Source of the DNA: Streptomyces sp. NBC_00690 | GTDB taxonomy: Bacteria; Actinomycetota; Actinomycetes; Streptomycetales; Streptomycetaceae | Assembly: GCF_036226685.1 (NCBI RefSeq) | Contig: NZ_CP109009.1 | Location: 5,049,501 to 5,113,500 of the forward strand | DNA: 64,000 bases | Reading direction: 5' to 3' | Part shown: positions 40,031-48,845 of the stretch, piece by piece | Layout of the letters: every line of letters starts with the position of its first letter | Numbering within the stretch: position 1 is the first letter of the stretch | The notes under the pieces: model-generated | Database searches by the model: none | Seen by the model: only the letters and a program-made list of their open reading frames with translations | Told to the model about the DNA's origin: nothing | Made by a program: the position numbers and the translations under genes

Positions 40031-40052
40031 TGAAACCGCTTATAGTGGTTAC
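40031..40052 (+). promoter_or_regulatory. CGNR-gene copy of the same operator, leaderless
   Basis: The pattern is TGAAACC-NN-TTATAG-N-GGTTAC, exactly 200 bases from the VOC copy. TATAGT (40041-40046) is the -10, and transcription would begin at the GTG start itself. No good -35 is seen, so an activator may be needed. Confidence 0.6.
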
Positions 40053-41105
40053 GTGAGTGATTCCGCGCGAGGACTGACCCTGCACACGAGGGAAGGAAGC
40101 GCCTTCCGTTTCGACCCCGGCTCGCTCTGCCTTGAGTTGCTGGTCACGGGCGGCCCGGGTCCGCTCGCGCACTACGAAGTGCTGTACGAACCGGCCGATC
40201 TGGTGCGCTGGGCCAAGGAGAGCCGCCTTCCCCGCGGGCTCGATCCGGTGGTGACCCCGGCCGAGGTCGGGAGCGCACGGCTGCTGCGGGACGCCCTGCA
40301 CAGGATCACCGTGGCCCGGGTCGAGAGCCGGGCACTGCCTCTCGACGATCTGGCCATCGTCAACGCCGCCGCCGCTCAGGCGCCGCCCGTACCCCGCCTC
40401 ACTCCGCAGGGCGACCACGGTTGGGTCGCGGGGGCGACCGGCACCCAACTGCTGTCGGCCGTCGCCCGCGATGCCGTCGAACTGCTCACCGGCACCTTCG
40501 CCCACCGCATCCGCGAGTGCGGCGCGGGCAACTGCCGACTGCTCTTCGTCGACACGTCCCGGCCCGGTCGTCGCCGCTGGTGCGCGATGGAGCACTGCGG
40601 AAACCGACACAAGGTCCGGGCGCACCGGGCCCGGCTCCCCGACCGCCCCACATCCACCCGTCCCACATCCACCCGCCCCCTCGAACGCGATGGAGGAGAA
40701 GCCATGCCGACCGGACTGACACAGGACGCGGGCTGGCAGATCGGCGTGTCCAAGACGCTGCCGCTACCCGTCTCCGCCGTATGGGACTTCGTCGCGAGCC
40801 CCGAGGGGATCGCCCTGTGGCTGGGGGAGTTGTCGCAGGGCGCCGACCTGCCCCGGGAGAAGGGGGCGGGCTACGCGACGGTCGACGGCATCGCGGGCGA
40901 GGTACGCGGCTATCGGCCGGGCGACCGCATCCGGTTGACGTACGGGACGACGACCCTCCAGGTCGCCGTCACCTCCGCGGGCGAGGGGCGATCCGTCCTG
41001 CGGTTCCATCAGGAGCGGATGGCGGACGCACAGGAGCGCGAACACCAGCGGACCCATTGGCGATCGGTGATGGAGCGGGTGGTGGCCGTCCTATTGGCGG
41101 ACTGA
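40053..41105 (+). CDS. CGNR zinc-finger regulator fused to an SRPBCC domain
   Basis: The 350-residue protein joins two domains usually found apart. Residues 1-145 are an ABATE-like domain. A CGNR zinc finger follows (C in IRECGAGNCRLLF, then RRRWCAMEHCGNRHKVRAHR, about 150-192). A linker with PTSTR repeated twice leads to an SRPBCC/AHSA1-like domain from about 222 (VSKTLPLPVSAVWDFVASPEGIALWLG). CGNR proteins bind DNA and SRPBCC domains bind hydrophobic ligands, so a ligand-sensing regulator is plausible. An in-frame ATG at 40704, after GGAGGAG, could make the SRPBCC part alone. Confidence 0.85.
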   Translation: MSDSARGLTLHTREGSAFRFDPGSLCLELLVTGGPGPLAHYEVLYEPADLVRWAKESRLPRGLDPVVTPAEVGSARLLRDALHRITVARVESRALPLDDLAIVNAAAAQAPPVPRLTPQGDHGWVAGATGTQLLSAVARDAVELLTGTFAHRIRECGAGNCRLLFVDTSRPGRRRWCAMEHCGNRHKVRAHRARLPDRPTSTRPTSTRPLERDGGEAMPTGLTQDAGWQIGVSKTLPLPVSAVWDFVASPEGIALWLGELSQGADLPREKGAGYATVDGIAGEVRGYRPGDRIRLTYGTTTLQVAVTSAGEGRSVLRFHQERMADAQEREHQRTHWRSVMERVVAVLLAD

Positions 41106-41326
41106 AGTCCCCGGGTTTTCGGGGCTGATGGCACGCCGTCACCCGCGGTGCCGTCCAGGTGGGCGAAGGCCATCGACCGTCTTCTGCCGCGTCCGGATCG
41201 CAGAAGCGCGTCACCCACATCGGGCATACGGTGCCTCGGGCCGCAGAACCACAGGAACGAGTGAGACCTTCCGTCGACCGGGCGTGTACGGGGCGGTGAA
41301 CGCGAGGCTCACGAGACAGTGGGCGA

Positions 41327-41791
41327 ATGCACTCGCGCCCCCTTCTCCTGTCCTTGTCCGCCGTCGCGTTGGTCGGTCTCACCGCGTGCATGTCCGTCTC
41401 CGCCGAACCCGCGGAGCGACCCACCGCACCCCGGGTCACCCCGGCCGGGGATCGCTCACCTCTTCCCGGCGGGGCCAGACCGACCCCGGTGGCCGTGCAC
41501 GGGAAGGTGTCGGACGCCACTACCCCTGCGGGCTCGAAGCGCGCCCGCGGTGCGGAGAGCAGCGCGGCTTCCGATGCGAAGGCACGACCTGCTGGCGAGG
41601 GCCCCGCAGCAGTGCCCGCGCAGGGCGGGCGTCAGACTCCGGTGGGTCGACCGGACCCCGCGGTACCCCGTCCTGCCTTGCCCGTCGTGCCGAAGAGCGG
41701 TGCGGAGGGCGAGATGAAGCAGTTGTGCGACGCCTCCAGCGGCATCACCGACCCGGGTGTGACCGGTCTCTGCCGGGGTGCCTACGGCTGA
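41327..41791 (+). CDS. Small lipoprotein, Pro/Ala-rich
   Basis: The 154-residue precursor has a lipobox LTAC (Cys near residue 21) after a short hydrophobic signal. The mature part is Pro/Ala/Gly-rich and probably disordered. Two cysteines near the end (QLCDASSGITDPGVTGLC) may pair. I recognise no domain. It is expected on the outer face of the membrane. The start has no strong ribosome-binding site. It converges on rarD with only 37 bases between. Confidence 0.72.
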   Translation: MHSRPLLLSLSAVALVGLTACMSVSAEPAERPTAPRVTPAGDRSPLPGGARPTPVAVHGKVSDATTPAGSKRARGAESSAASDAKARPAGEGPAAVPAQGGRQTPVGRPDPAVPRPALPVVPKSGAEGEMKQLCDASSGITDPGVTGLCRGAYG

Positions 41792-41828
41792 GTCGCCCGT
41801 GCCCCACGAGTCCGCCCCGGCGCCTCGC

Positions 41829-42872
41829 TCACCCGGGTGAGGTGCCGTTGTCCCGAGTACCCCCGAGGACGGCAGTCTTGCCGTCGGTGTCCGTCGGCCG
41901 CTCGACCGAACAGTCGACGGGCGGCTGGGGGACCGGCAGCGGCTCCACCGCGCTCCCTCGGGCGACCAGCCGTGCCGCGGCCAACTTCGTACGCCGTGCC
42001 GCCCGTAGTGCGTCCCAGGTCAGAACGGTGAGCGCCAGCCAGACCAGTGCGAAGCCGGCCCACCGCTCGGCGGGCATGGCCTCCTTGAAGTACAGGACCC
42101 CGAGCAGGAACTGAAAGACGGGGGCCAGGTACTGGAGCAGCCCCAAGGTGGAAAGGGGCACCCGGATGGCCGCGGCTCCGAAGAGGACCAGGGGGATCGC
42201 CGTCACCAGTCCGGTGGTCGCGAGCAGGGCGATGTGCCCCGGCCCCTGGGAGCCGATGGTCGACTCGCCCCGGGCGCCGAGCCACAACAGATAGCCGAGC
42301 GCGGGGAGGAAGAGGACCGCGGTCTCCGCGGCGAGTGATTCAAGACCCCCGATGTTGATCTTCTTCTTCGCCAGTCCGTAGAGGGCGAAGGAGAACGCCA
42401 GGACGAGCGAGACCCACGGCACCTGGCCGTAGCCCACGGCGAGCACCAGTACCGCGGCACAGCCTGTGCCCACCGCCGCCCACTGGGCCGGCCGCAGTCG
42501 CTCCTTGAGGAGGAGGACGCCGATGGCGATGGTCACCAGGGGGTTGATGAAGTAGCCGAGCGAGGCTTCGACGACCCGGTCGTCGTTGACGGCCCAGATG
42601 TAGACGCCCCAGTTGATGCTGATCACCACGGCGGCGATGGTGATCAGGGCGAGCTTGCGGGGGTCGCGCAACAGGTCCCGTATCCACTTCCACCGGTTCA
42701 GTGCCAGCAGCGCGACGACGACCACCACCAGGGACCACGTCATCCGGTGGGCGAGGATCTCGGTCGCGCCCGCCGGTTTCAGAAGCGGCCAGAACAGGGG
42801 TACCAGTCCCCACATGCCGTAGGCGCCCAACCCGTAGAGCAGCCCCGCCCGCTGTTCGCCGTCCTGCTTCAC
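41829..42872 (-). CDS. rarD: EamA/RarD-family transporter
   Basis: The 347-residue membrane protein has about ten helices in two EamA halves. Marks are GLLYGLGAYGMWGLVPLFWPLL, ILAHRMTWS, SINWGVYIWAV, and VVEASLGYFINPLVTIAIGVLLLKERL, the RarD signature. The tail after about 295 is cytoplasmic and not conserved. Substrates of RarD are poorly known. GTG 42872 follows GGAGGA, and the longer frame to 42935 lacks such a site. A large palindrome lies about 60 bases upstream. Confidence 0.9.
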   Translation of the reverse strand: MKQDGEQRAGLLYGLGAYGMWGLVPLFWPLLKPAGATEILAHRMTWSLVVVVVALLALNRWKWIRDLLRDPRKLALITIAAVVISINWGVYIWAVNDDRVVEASLGYFINPLVTIAIGVLLLKERLRPAQWAAVGTGCAAVLVLAVGYGQVPWVSLVLAFSFALYGLAKKKINIGGLESLAAETAVLFLPALGYLLWLGARGESTIGSQGPGHIALLATTGLVTAIPLVLFGAAAIRVPLSTLGLLQYLAPVFQFLLGVLYFKEAMPAERWAGFALVWLALTVLTWDALRAARRTKLAAARLVARGSAVEPLPVPQPPVDCSVERPTDTDGKTAVLGGTRDNGTSPG

Positions 42873-43272
42873 GCGTCCTCCAGGTCCCTGTCCCACACCT
42901 GTTCGAAGGTACGCGCGCCCGCCCTGAACTGTCATGCCCGTATTGCCATACGGTCATGACGACTGTCGGTGCCGACGCTGCCCATCGCACGACCGGAACC
43001 GAGACGGATCCGCTCGGGCGGCGCCCCGAGACGTCAGAGGGCGTATGAAGGCATACGACCGAGAAAGGGTCGGATGAAACCGCGGGGGCCGTGCGGGCGT
43101 CGAAGGCGGCAGAGAGATCCGGGACCTGCGGCCTTCCCGGCAGGTGACGATCTTCGACGCACCTTCGGGCGCATCACGTCACCGGCCCGGTGGCCCACGG
43201 GCGGCCAAGGGCGGTCGTCCTGACCCCGGATGAGGATCCTGGCGACAATGGGGGAACGCGGTGGGGGGAACC
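42873..43272. other. Divergent gap between rarD and the lipoprotein gene
   Basis: The 400 bases contain the 30-base palindrome at 42931-42960 and a smaller dyad CGTATG-N4-CATACG at 43042-43057. No small gene was seen. Confidence 0.5.
42931..42960. promoter_or_regulatory. 30-base near-perfect palindrome upstream of rarD
   Basis: Left arm GTCATGCCCGTATTG and right arm CCATACGGTCATGAC pair at 13 of 15 positions. The size and position, 59-88 bases before the rarD start, suit an operator for a dimeric or tetrameric regulator. Confidence 0.5.
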
Positions 43273-44091
43273 ATGGCGTACAGAAGGGCCCTGCGCACAA
43301 GTTGCGGGGTGCTGGCGTGCGCGGTGCTGTGGACCGGGTGTTCGGGCGAAGGGTCCAAGGAGCCGACCGAGACCAAGGGCGGTGGCGCATCGAGCGGAGC
43401 CGCGCCGAGCGGATCCAAGGCCCCCGCGCCAGGGCCGAGCAAGCTCGACTTCCGGCCAGACCCGGCCAAGGCCCCCAAGACCGAGGCCGATGCCAGAAGG
43501 CTCGCCGAGGCCGCGATCGCCGGCCCCGAACTCTGGGGCCCGGGCTTTGTGAAGCGCACCCCCTTCCTGAGCGCACCAGGTCACTGGCCCGTCCTCGACG
43601 ACGGCTGCGTCTGGCAGGGCGGCACCCGACCGCCCGGAGTGCTCTACAGCCTCACCTCCTACAGCGAACGGCCGGGAGCGGCGGGCAAGGCCCCGCTACG
43701 GGTCGCCGCGACGATCACCGTGCACCGTGATGCCGAAGGCGCCGACTGGGAGATGGCGGACACCCTGGAGGAGGCACTGCGCTGCCCCGACCAGAAGTTG
43801 CGGGACGGCGAGCGCATCACCCATCTGATGTCCCTCGGCTCGGTCTACGGCACCGGGAACAACTTCACATCCGAGGACTCCATCGGCGAGATCGGCAAGT
43901 ACCACAACGCCGCATTCGGCGGGCCGCCCCAGGAGTACGGCTGGTTCCAGTCCCGGTTGGGACAGGTCACCGTCGCCCTCGTCACCAAGGGCGCCGAGGG
44001 GTTCTCCCCCCAGGAGATCGCCACCAGCAGGATCGAGGTCATGGTGCGCATGATGGGCCGTGTGGAGAAGCAGTTGGAGGGGTCGGAATGA
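43273..44091 (+). CDS. Lipoprotein upstream of sensor kinases
   Basis: The 272-residue precursor has a signal peptide with lipobox LWTGC (Cys near 23). A Gly/Ser/Pro-rich spacer follows to about residue 60. The folded domain (RLAEAAIAGPELWGPGFVKRT, VLDDGCVWQGGTRP, EYGWFQSRLGQVTVALV) has two cysteines that may form a disulphide. No named family is recognised. ATG 43273 follows GGGGGAA. A GTG at 43261 is less likely. Its stop overlaps the next kinase start, so the two are surely co-translated, and it may present or sense a ligand for that kinase. Confidence 0.8.
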   Translation: MAYRRALRTSCGVLACAVLWTGCSGEGSKEPTETKGGGASSGAAPSGSKAPAPGPSKLDFRPDPAKAPKTEADARRLAEAAIAGPELWGPGFVKRTPFLSAPGHWPVLDDGCVWQGGTRPPGVLYSLTSYSERPGAAGKAPLRVAATITVHRDAEGADWEMADTLEEALRCPDQKLRDGERITHLMSLGSVYGTGNNFTSEDSIGEIGKYHNAAFGGPPQEYGWFQSRLGQVTVALVTKGAEGFSPQEIATSRIEVMVRMMGRVEKQLEGSE

Positions 44092-46277
44092 GCTCTTTCG
44101 AACAGCAGCCCGGCTCCCTCCAGCGCCTCCTGCCCACCGACCCCTCCACCATCGCCGGATACCGGCTGCTCGGTCGACTCGGCGCGGGCGGCATGGGCGT
44201 GGTCTACCTCGGTCGTACGGACACGGGTGAACTGGCCGCCGTCAAGGTGACCCACTCCGACCAGGCCGAAGACCCCGACTTCCGGGCCCGTTTCCGCCGC
44301 GAGGTGGAGACCGCCCGACAGGTCTCCAGCCCCTGGGCCGTCCCCGTCACCGCAGCCGACCCCGACGCCCCCGAACCATGGCTCGCCACCGCCTTCGTCC
44401 CCGGGCCCTCCCTGGCCGAAGCCATCGCCGCGCACGGTCCGCTGCCCACCCGCAGCGCGCGACTGCTCGGCTCGGCCATCGCCCGCGCGCTCGCCGCGGT
44501 CCACACGGCAGGTCTGGTCCACCGCGATGTGAAACCGGGCAACGTACTGCTCGCCGTGGACGGCCCGCGCCTGATCGACTTCGGCATCGCCCGCACCACC
44601 GGGGACACCGCGCTCACCGCCACCGACGTGGTCGTGGGCACCCCCGGCTTCCTGGCGCCCGAGCAGGCCGAGGCGCGCGGCGCCGAGATCGGCCCGCCGA
44701 GCGATGTCTTCGCGCTGGGCTGCCTCCTCGTCTACACGGTCACCGGACGCCTGCCCTTCGGCGCGGGCGCGGTGGACGCCCTGCTGTACCGCACCGTCCA
44801 TGACGACCCGGACCTCAGCGGTATCGAGGACGACCTCGCCACCCTGCTCGGCGCCTGTCTGGCCAAGGATCCGCGGCAGCGGCCCACGGCCGGGCAACTC
44901 GCCGAACGGCTCGTCGAGGACGCACCGCTTGGCGCCGACTGGCTGCCCGCCGACGTCATCCGCACCATCGCCGAGCGATCCGCACGGATGCTCGCCCTGC
45001 CCGACATCGAGGAGACCCGCGCCCCCACCGCCCAGGCCGCCCCGGACCGACGCAAACTCCTGCTCGGCGCGGCGGCCGTGGTACTCGCCGCGGGCGGCGG
45101 CTGGGGAGTGTGGGCCGCACTGGGCGGCGGTGAGGACGGCAACAAGGCCGGGCCGTCACCGCGGAAGCGACAGCATGTGATCGGCGTACAGGCCGATCTC
45201 ACCGGACCCCAGCAGGCGATGGGCATCGAGCAGGAGCGGGGAGCGCGCCTCGCGGTGGAGGCGTACAACACCCGCGAGGACAAGCCGTTCCCCCTGCAAC
45301 TGGAGGTGGTGGACGACGCGGGGAACACCGCGGAGGCGGCCACGGTCGGCCGACGGCTGGCGGAAGACCGGGACGTCCTCGCGGTCCTCGGCTCCACCGG
45401 CGACTACACCACCCAGGCCGCACTGCCCGCCTTCAACGAGGCGAGCACGGCCCTGATGACCGTCTCGGCCGGACTGAACCTGCTGACCAGGGGCACGCCG
45501 CCGAACCCGGCGATCATCCGCACCTGTCCCTCGCACCCGATCGCGAGCTCGCAGTTGGCCTACCTCCTGCAGAGCTACTTCCTCCAGGGGAAGGTCACCG
45601 ACCCGGTCCCCGGCCTCCTCCAGGACCGGGAGGACGACTCCTACGCCTGGCAGTACATCACCATGATCAACCACACCATGCGCACGCTCTACGGCTACCG
45701 TTGCCACCCCCGGGTCGTCCCCGCCGGCATCGACGCCTACGAGCCGATCATCAAGGGGATGCTGGCCGCGGGCATCGACGCCTTCGTCCACGGCGGGTTG
45801 CTGCCCTCGGCGGTGCACTGTGCCCGTGCCCTCGCCGACGCGGGGTTCGAAGGCCCCCGGGTGGGCGGACCGTATCTGCTCACACCGGAGTTCATCCGGC
45901 AGGCGGGGAAGGCCGCCGAAGGATGGGTGGTGGCGGCGCCGGTGCTCGACCCGCTGGTCCACTCACCGGCGAAGCGCTTCACCGCCGCCTACCGCAAGCG
46001 GTACGGCACCGCCCCCCGGTACTACGCGGGCGAGTCCTACGATGCGGTCTCCATGATGATCGACGAAGTGGTGCGGGCGGCCCGGGGCAGCACTCGCCCC
46101 GAACCCTCCGCGGTGCTGACCGCGCTGCGGAAGAAGACGTTCGACGGGGTCATGGGCACCTACCAGTTCGACGCCGCCGGTGACCTCAAGAATCCGAGGA
46201 CCCAGCTGTACGTGGTCGAGGGCGGGCGGTTCAATCGTGTGATGGCCGCCCCGGCGAAGGACCCTGGGAAGGGCTGA
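44088..46277 (+). CDS. Ser/Thr protein kinase with periplasmic-binding-protein sensor
   Basis: The 729-residue protein has a kinase domain at about 22-285 (LGAGGMGVVYLG; AAVKV; HRDVKPGN near 145; DFGIA; GTPGFLAPEQ). One membrane helix lies at about 322-343 and begins with DRRKLLLGAAAVV. An extracellular type-1 periplasmic-binding domain spans about 362-725 (HVIGVQADLTGPQQAMGIEQ, RGARLAVEAYN, then GESYDAVSMMIDEVVRAA). That domain is of the branched-chain-amino-acid-binding (LivJ-like) class, so a small-molecule ligand is likely. The Arg pair before the helix resembles a Tat motif. ATG 44088 overlaps the lipoprotein stop. Confidence 0.92.
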   Translation: MSSFEQQPGSLQRLLPTDPSTIAGYRLLGRLGAGGMGVVYLGRTDTGELAAVKVTHSDQAEDPDFRARFRREVETARQVSSPWAVPVTAADPDAPEPWLATAFVPGPSLAEAIAAHGPLPTRSARLLGSAIARALAAVHTAGLVHRDVKPGNVLLAVDGPRLIDFGIARTTGDTALTATDVVVGTPGFLAPEQAEARGAEIGPPSDVFALGCLLVYTVTGRLPFGAGAVDALLYRTVHDDPDLSGIEDDLATLLGACLAKDPRQRPTAGQLAERLVEDAPLGADWLPADVIRTIAERSARMLALPDIEETRAPTAQAAPDRRKLLLGAAAVVLAAGGGWGVWAALGGGEDGNKAGPSPRKRQHVIGVQADLTGPQQAMGIEQERGARLAVEAYNTREDKPFPLQLEVVDDAGNTAEAATVGRRLAEDRDVLAVLGSTGDYTTQAALPAFNEASTALMTVSAGLNLLTRGTPPNPAIIRTCPSHPIASSQLAYLLQSYFLQGKVTDPVPGLLQDREDDSYAWQYITMINHTMRTLYGYRCHPRVVPAGIDAYEPIIKGMLAAGIDAFVHGGLLPSAVHCARALADAGFEGPRVGGPYLLTPEFIRQAGKAAEGWVVAAPVLDPLVHSPAKRFTAAYRKRYGTAPRYYAGESYDAVSMMIDEVVRAARGSTRPEPSAVLTALRKKTFDGVMGTYQFDAAGDLKNPRTQLYVVEGGRFNRVMAAPAKDPGKG

Positions 46278-46349
46278 CCCGGCGCCGCGGCAGCCCGCGA
46301 AACGGTCCATCACGTGGACTCTGCGTATCGAGATTCGAGAAGGTGACGG

Positions 46350-48761
46350 ATGCAGCCATTGAGGACCGGTGATCCGTCAGCGATCGCCGGATACCGGCTG
46401 CTCGGCCGACTCGGCGCGGGCGGCATGGGCGTGGTCTACCTCGGCCGGTCCGACCGCGGTGCGCTCGCCGCGATCAAGGTGATCCGGGCAGAACACGCGG
46501 CGGACCCCGGCTTCCGGGCCCGCTTCCGACGGGAGACGGAGACGGCTCGGCGGATCACCGGCCGTTGGGTCGTCCGGGTGGTGGGCGCCGACCCCGAGGC
46601 ACGCGAGCCGTGGCTCGCGACGGAGTTCGTCCCCGGGCCCTCGCTCTCGGAGGCGATCGCCGTCCATGGGGCCCTGCCCGAGCACACGGTCCGAGCGCTG
46701 GGCGTCCGGCTCGCCGAAGCCCTCACCGATGTCCATCGGACGGGGTTGGTCCACCGCGATGTGAAGCCGGGCAACGTACTGCTGGCGTTGGACGGTCCCC
46801 GGCTGATTGATTTCGGCATCGCGCGCTCGGCGGGGGCGACCGCACTCACCGCCACCGATGCCATGATCGGCTCGCCCGGCTATCTCTCGCCGGAGCAGGC
46901 GAAGTTGACCGGAGGGGCCGAGATCGGCCCGGCCAGCGATGTCTTCTCGCTGGGGTGCGTGCTCGCCTACGCCACCACCGGTCGCCGACCGTTCGGCTCG
47001 GGCACGGTGGCCGCCGTCGTCTTCCGTACCGTCCACGAGGAACCGGACCTCGACGGAATCCCCCCGGCGCTGCTGGCGCTGGTACGGGCGTGCCTCAGCA
47101 GGGACCCCGCGGAGCGTCCCACGGCGGCGCAGGTCAGAGCAGCTTTGCGAGGACCAGGGGCCAAGGGTGCCGCGCCCGGTGGCCGACCCCCGACCGACGC
47201 TGTCCGGGACGCGGTGCCCGAGGCCGACGCCGTGGTGCCCGATCCCAGGGAGGCGTTCGGCCGGGCCCCGGAGACGGGAACGGACCGTGCGACGACCGAT
47301 GGTGGCGAAGCCACGGGCCTTGACCGTACGAGGAGTGACGAGCCCACCGAGCCCCCTGAGCCCACCGAGCCCCCTGAGCCCACCGAACCCCCTGAGCCCG
47401 ATGGGGAACTGGGCACGGCGGCGGGGGACTGGCTGCCGGAGGGCCTGCCCGCACTGATCGCGCAGCGCTCCTCGCGCGTACTCGATCTACCGGTGCCGGA
47501 ACCCACGGTGGTCGTGCCTGCCCGGGGCGAGCGGCCTTCGCGCCGCCGGTTCCTGCTGTTCGGGTCGGCCGCAGCGGTGGCCACGGTCGGTGGTGCGGCG
47601 ACCTGGCTCGCCAACCGCCCGTCCGACGACGACGGTACGGGGGTGAACGGCGGGCGGAAGGGCCCCTTGCCGCGTCATCTCATCGGAATCCAGACGGATC
47701 TGAGTGGACCCCACCGGGCGGACGGCCGCGCACAGGAGCTGGGCGCGCGGCTGGCGGTGGAGGCGTTCAACGCCCGCCGTGACCGGCCCTTCGACCTCGG
47801 GCTCACGGTGCTGGACGACGGTGGCGACCCCGGTCGGGCCGTGGCGGTGGCGGAACGGCTCCTGGCGAACACATCCGTGGTGGCCGGCCTGGGGCTGACG
47901 AACATCGCCGTCGTCCGGGCCGCCCTCCCGCGGTACACCAGCCGTCAACTGCCCGTCCTCAGTGTGGTCGTCGGCACCGGAACGCTCGCGCTCCTCCAGG
48001 CCCCGAGCTACTTCGAGCTCCGCCCGGTCGACAACATGCTGATCACGCCGGTCAATTGGTACTTCACACGGCGCGGCACCCGACGGGTGGCGGCCATCGA
48101 GGACGGTGCGGGCGACCAGGCGTCCTGGAACATCGTCAGGGCCCTGCGGGACATGAAGTCGACGATGGGCGATGTCGCCTTCAGCAAGATCGCGGCCGAC
48201 AGCGAAGACTTCGCGTCGGTCGTCCGGGACGCCCTGGCCACCGGGCCGGACGGGGTGGTCTACGTCGGAAACTCGCCGACCCGCGCTGCGCTCGCCGCCC
48301 GGGCCCTGCGTGACCAGGGGTTCACCGGCCCGAGGGGGACTATTCAGCCCGTACTGGACCAGGCGTTCCTGACCGGGGCGGGGCCGGCGGCCGAGGGCTG
48401 GGTCTTCGGTACGACCTATGCCGACGCGACTCGATTGAAGGGCGCCGAGAACTTCTGCGCCGCGTATCGAAGGCTCGCGAAGACTTCCACGGTCGGACGC
48501 TTCGCCGTGGAGGCGTACGACGCGGTGCACTTTATCGCGCGGGGGATCGAGGAACTGAACACGGACCGGGTGCCGCGCGGCGCGTTGCAGAGCAGGTTGC
48601 GCACGCTCGCCTACCGCGGACTCGTCAAGCCCATCGCATTCCGGGCGACGACCACGATGTTCGACGAGGCAGCCGGCCGGGCGGGGATGTATCTGCACCG
48701 GATCGAGGGGGGAAGGGCCCGCTTCCTCGGTCCGTACCTCCAGGTGACCGCGGACACCTGA
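46350..48761 (+). CDS. Ser/Thr protein kinase with periplasmic-binding-protein sensor (paralogue)
   Basis: The 803-residue paralogue of the preceding kinase has the same order. The kinase domain is at about 14-275 (HRDVKPGN near 135, DFGIA near 153). A longer acidic and Pro-rich linker with PTEPPE repeats follows, then one helix at about 402-420, then a LivJ-like domain at about 438-800 (HLIGIQTDLSGPHRADG, RLAVEAFNARRDRPFDL, FAVEAYDAVHFIARG). The helix is preceded by SRRRFLLFG, a close match to the twin-arginine consensus. ATG 46350 lies 72 bases after the first kinase gene. A hairpin follows. Confidence 0.92.
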   Translation: MQPLRTGDPSAIAGYRLLGRLGAGGMGVVYLGRSDRGALAAIKVIRAEHAADPGFRARFRRETETARRITGRWVVRVVGADPEAREPWLATEFVPGPSLSEAIAVHGALPEHTVRALGVRLAEALTDVHRTGLVHRDVKPGNVLLALDGPRLIDFGIARSAGATALTATDAMIGSPGYLSPEQAKLTGGAEIGPASDVFSLGCVLAYATTGRRPFGSGTVAAVVFRTVHEEPDLDGIPPALLALVRACLSRDPAERPTAAQVRAALRGPGAKGAAPGGRPPTDAVRDAVPEADAVVPDPREAFGRAPETGTDRATTDGGEATGLDRTRSDEPTEPPEPTEPPEPTEPPEPDGELGTAAGDWLPEGLPALIAQRSSRVLDLPVPEPTVVVPARGERPSRRRFLLFGSAAAVATVGGAATWLANRPSDDDGTGVNGGRKGPLPRHLIGIQTDLSGPHRADGRAQELGARLAVEAFNARRDRPFDLGLTVLDDGGDPGRAVAVAERLLANTSVVAGLGLTNIAVVRAALPRYTSRQLPVLSVVVGTGTLALLQAPSYFELRPVDNMLITPVNWYFTRRGTRRVAAIEDGAGDQASWNIVRALRDMKSTMGDVAFSKIAADSEDFASVVRDALATGPDGVVYVGNSPTRAALAARALRDQGFTGPRGTIQPVLDQAFLTGAGPAAEGWVFGTTYADATRLKGAENFCAAYRRLAKTSTVGRFAVEAYDAVHFIARGIEELNTDRVPRGALQSRLRTLAYRGLVKPIAFRATTTMFDEAAGRAGMYLHRIEGGRARFLGPYLQVTADT
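47340..47393 (+). repeat. Three 18-base tandem repeats in the kinase linker
   Basis: GAGCCCACCGAGCCCCCT occurs three times in a row, the third copy with one change. It encodes PTEPPE units. Copy number is likely to vary between strains. Confidence 0.85.
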
Positions 48762-48789
48762 CGGAAGAGCGGGGCGAGCCCTTGAAGGA

Positions 48790-48812
48790 GGGCGCTTCCG
48801 TCGGAAGCGCCC
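48790..48812. terminator. Hairpin between convergent kinase and korB genes
   Basis: Ten-base perfect arms GGGCGCTTCC and GGAAGCGCCC with a 3-base loop lie between the two stops. Confidence 0.7.
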
Positions 48813-48845
48813 CGGCTGCCGCTCGACCAAGTGCGGCGACGCCTG

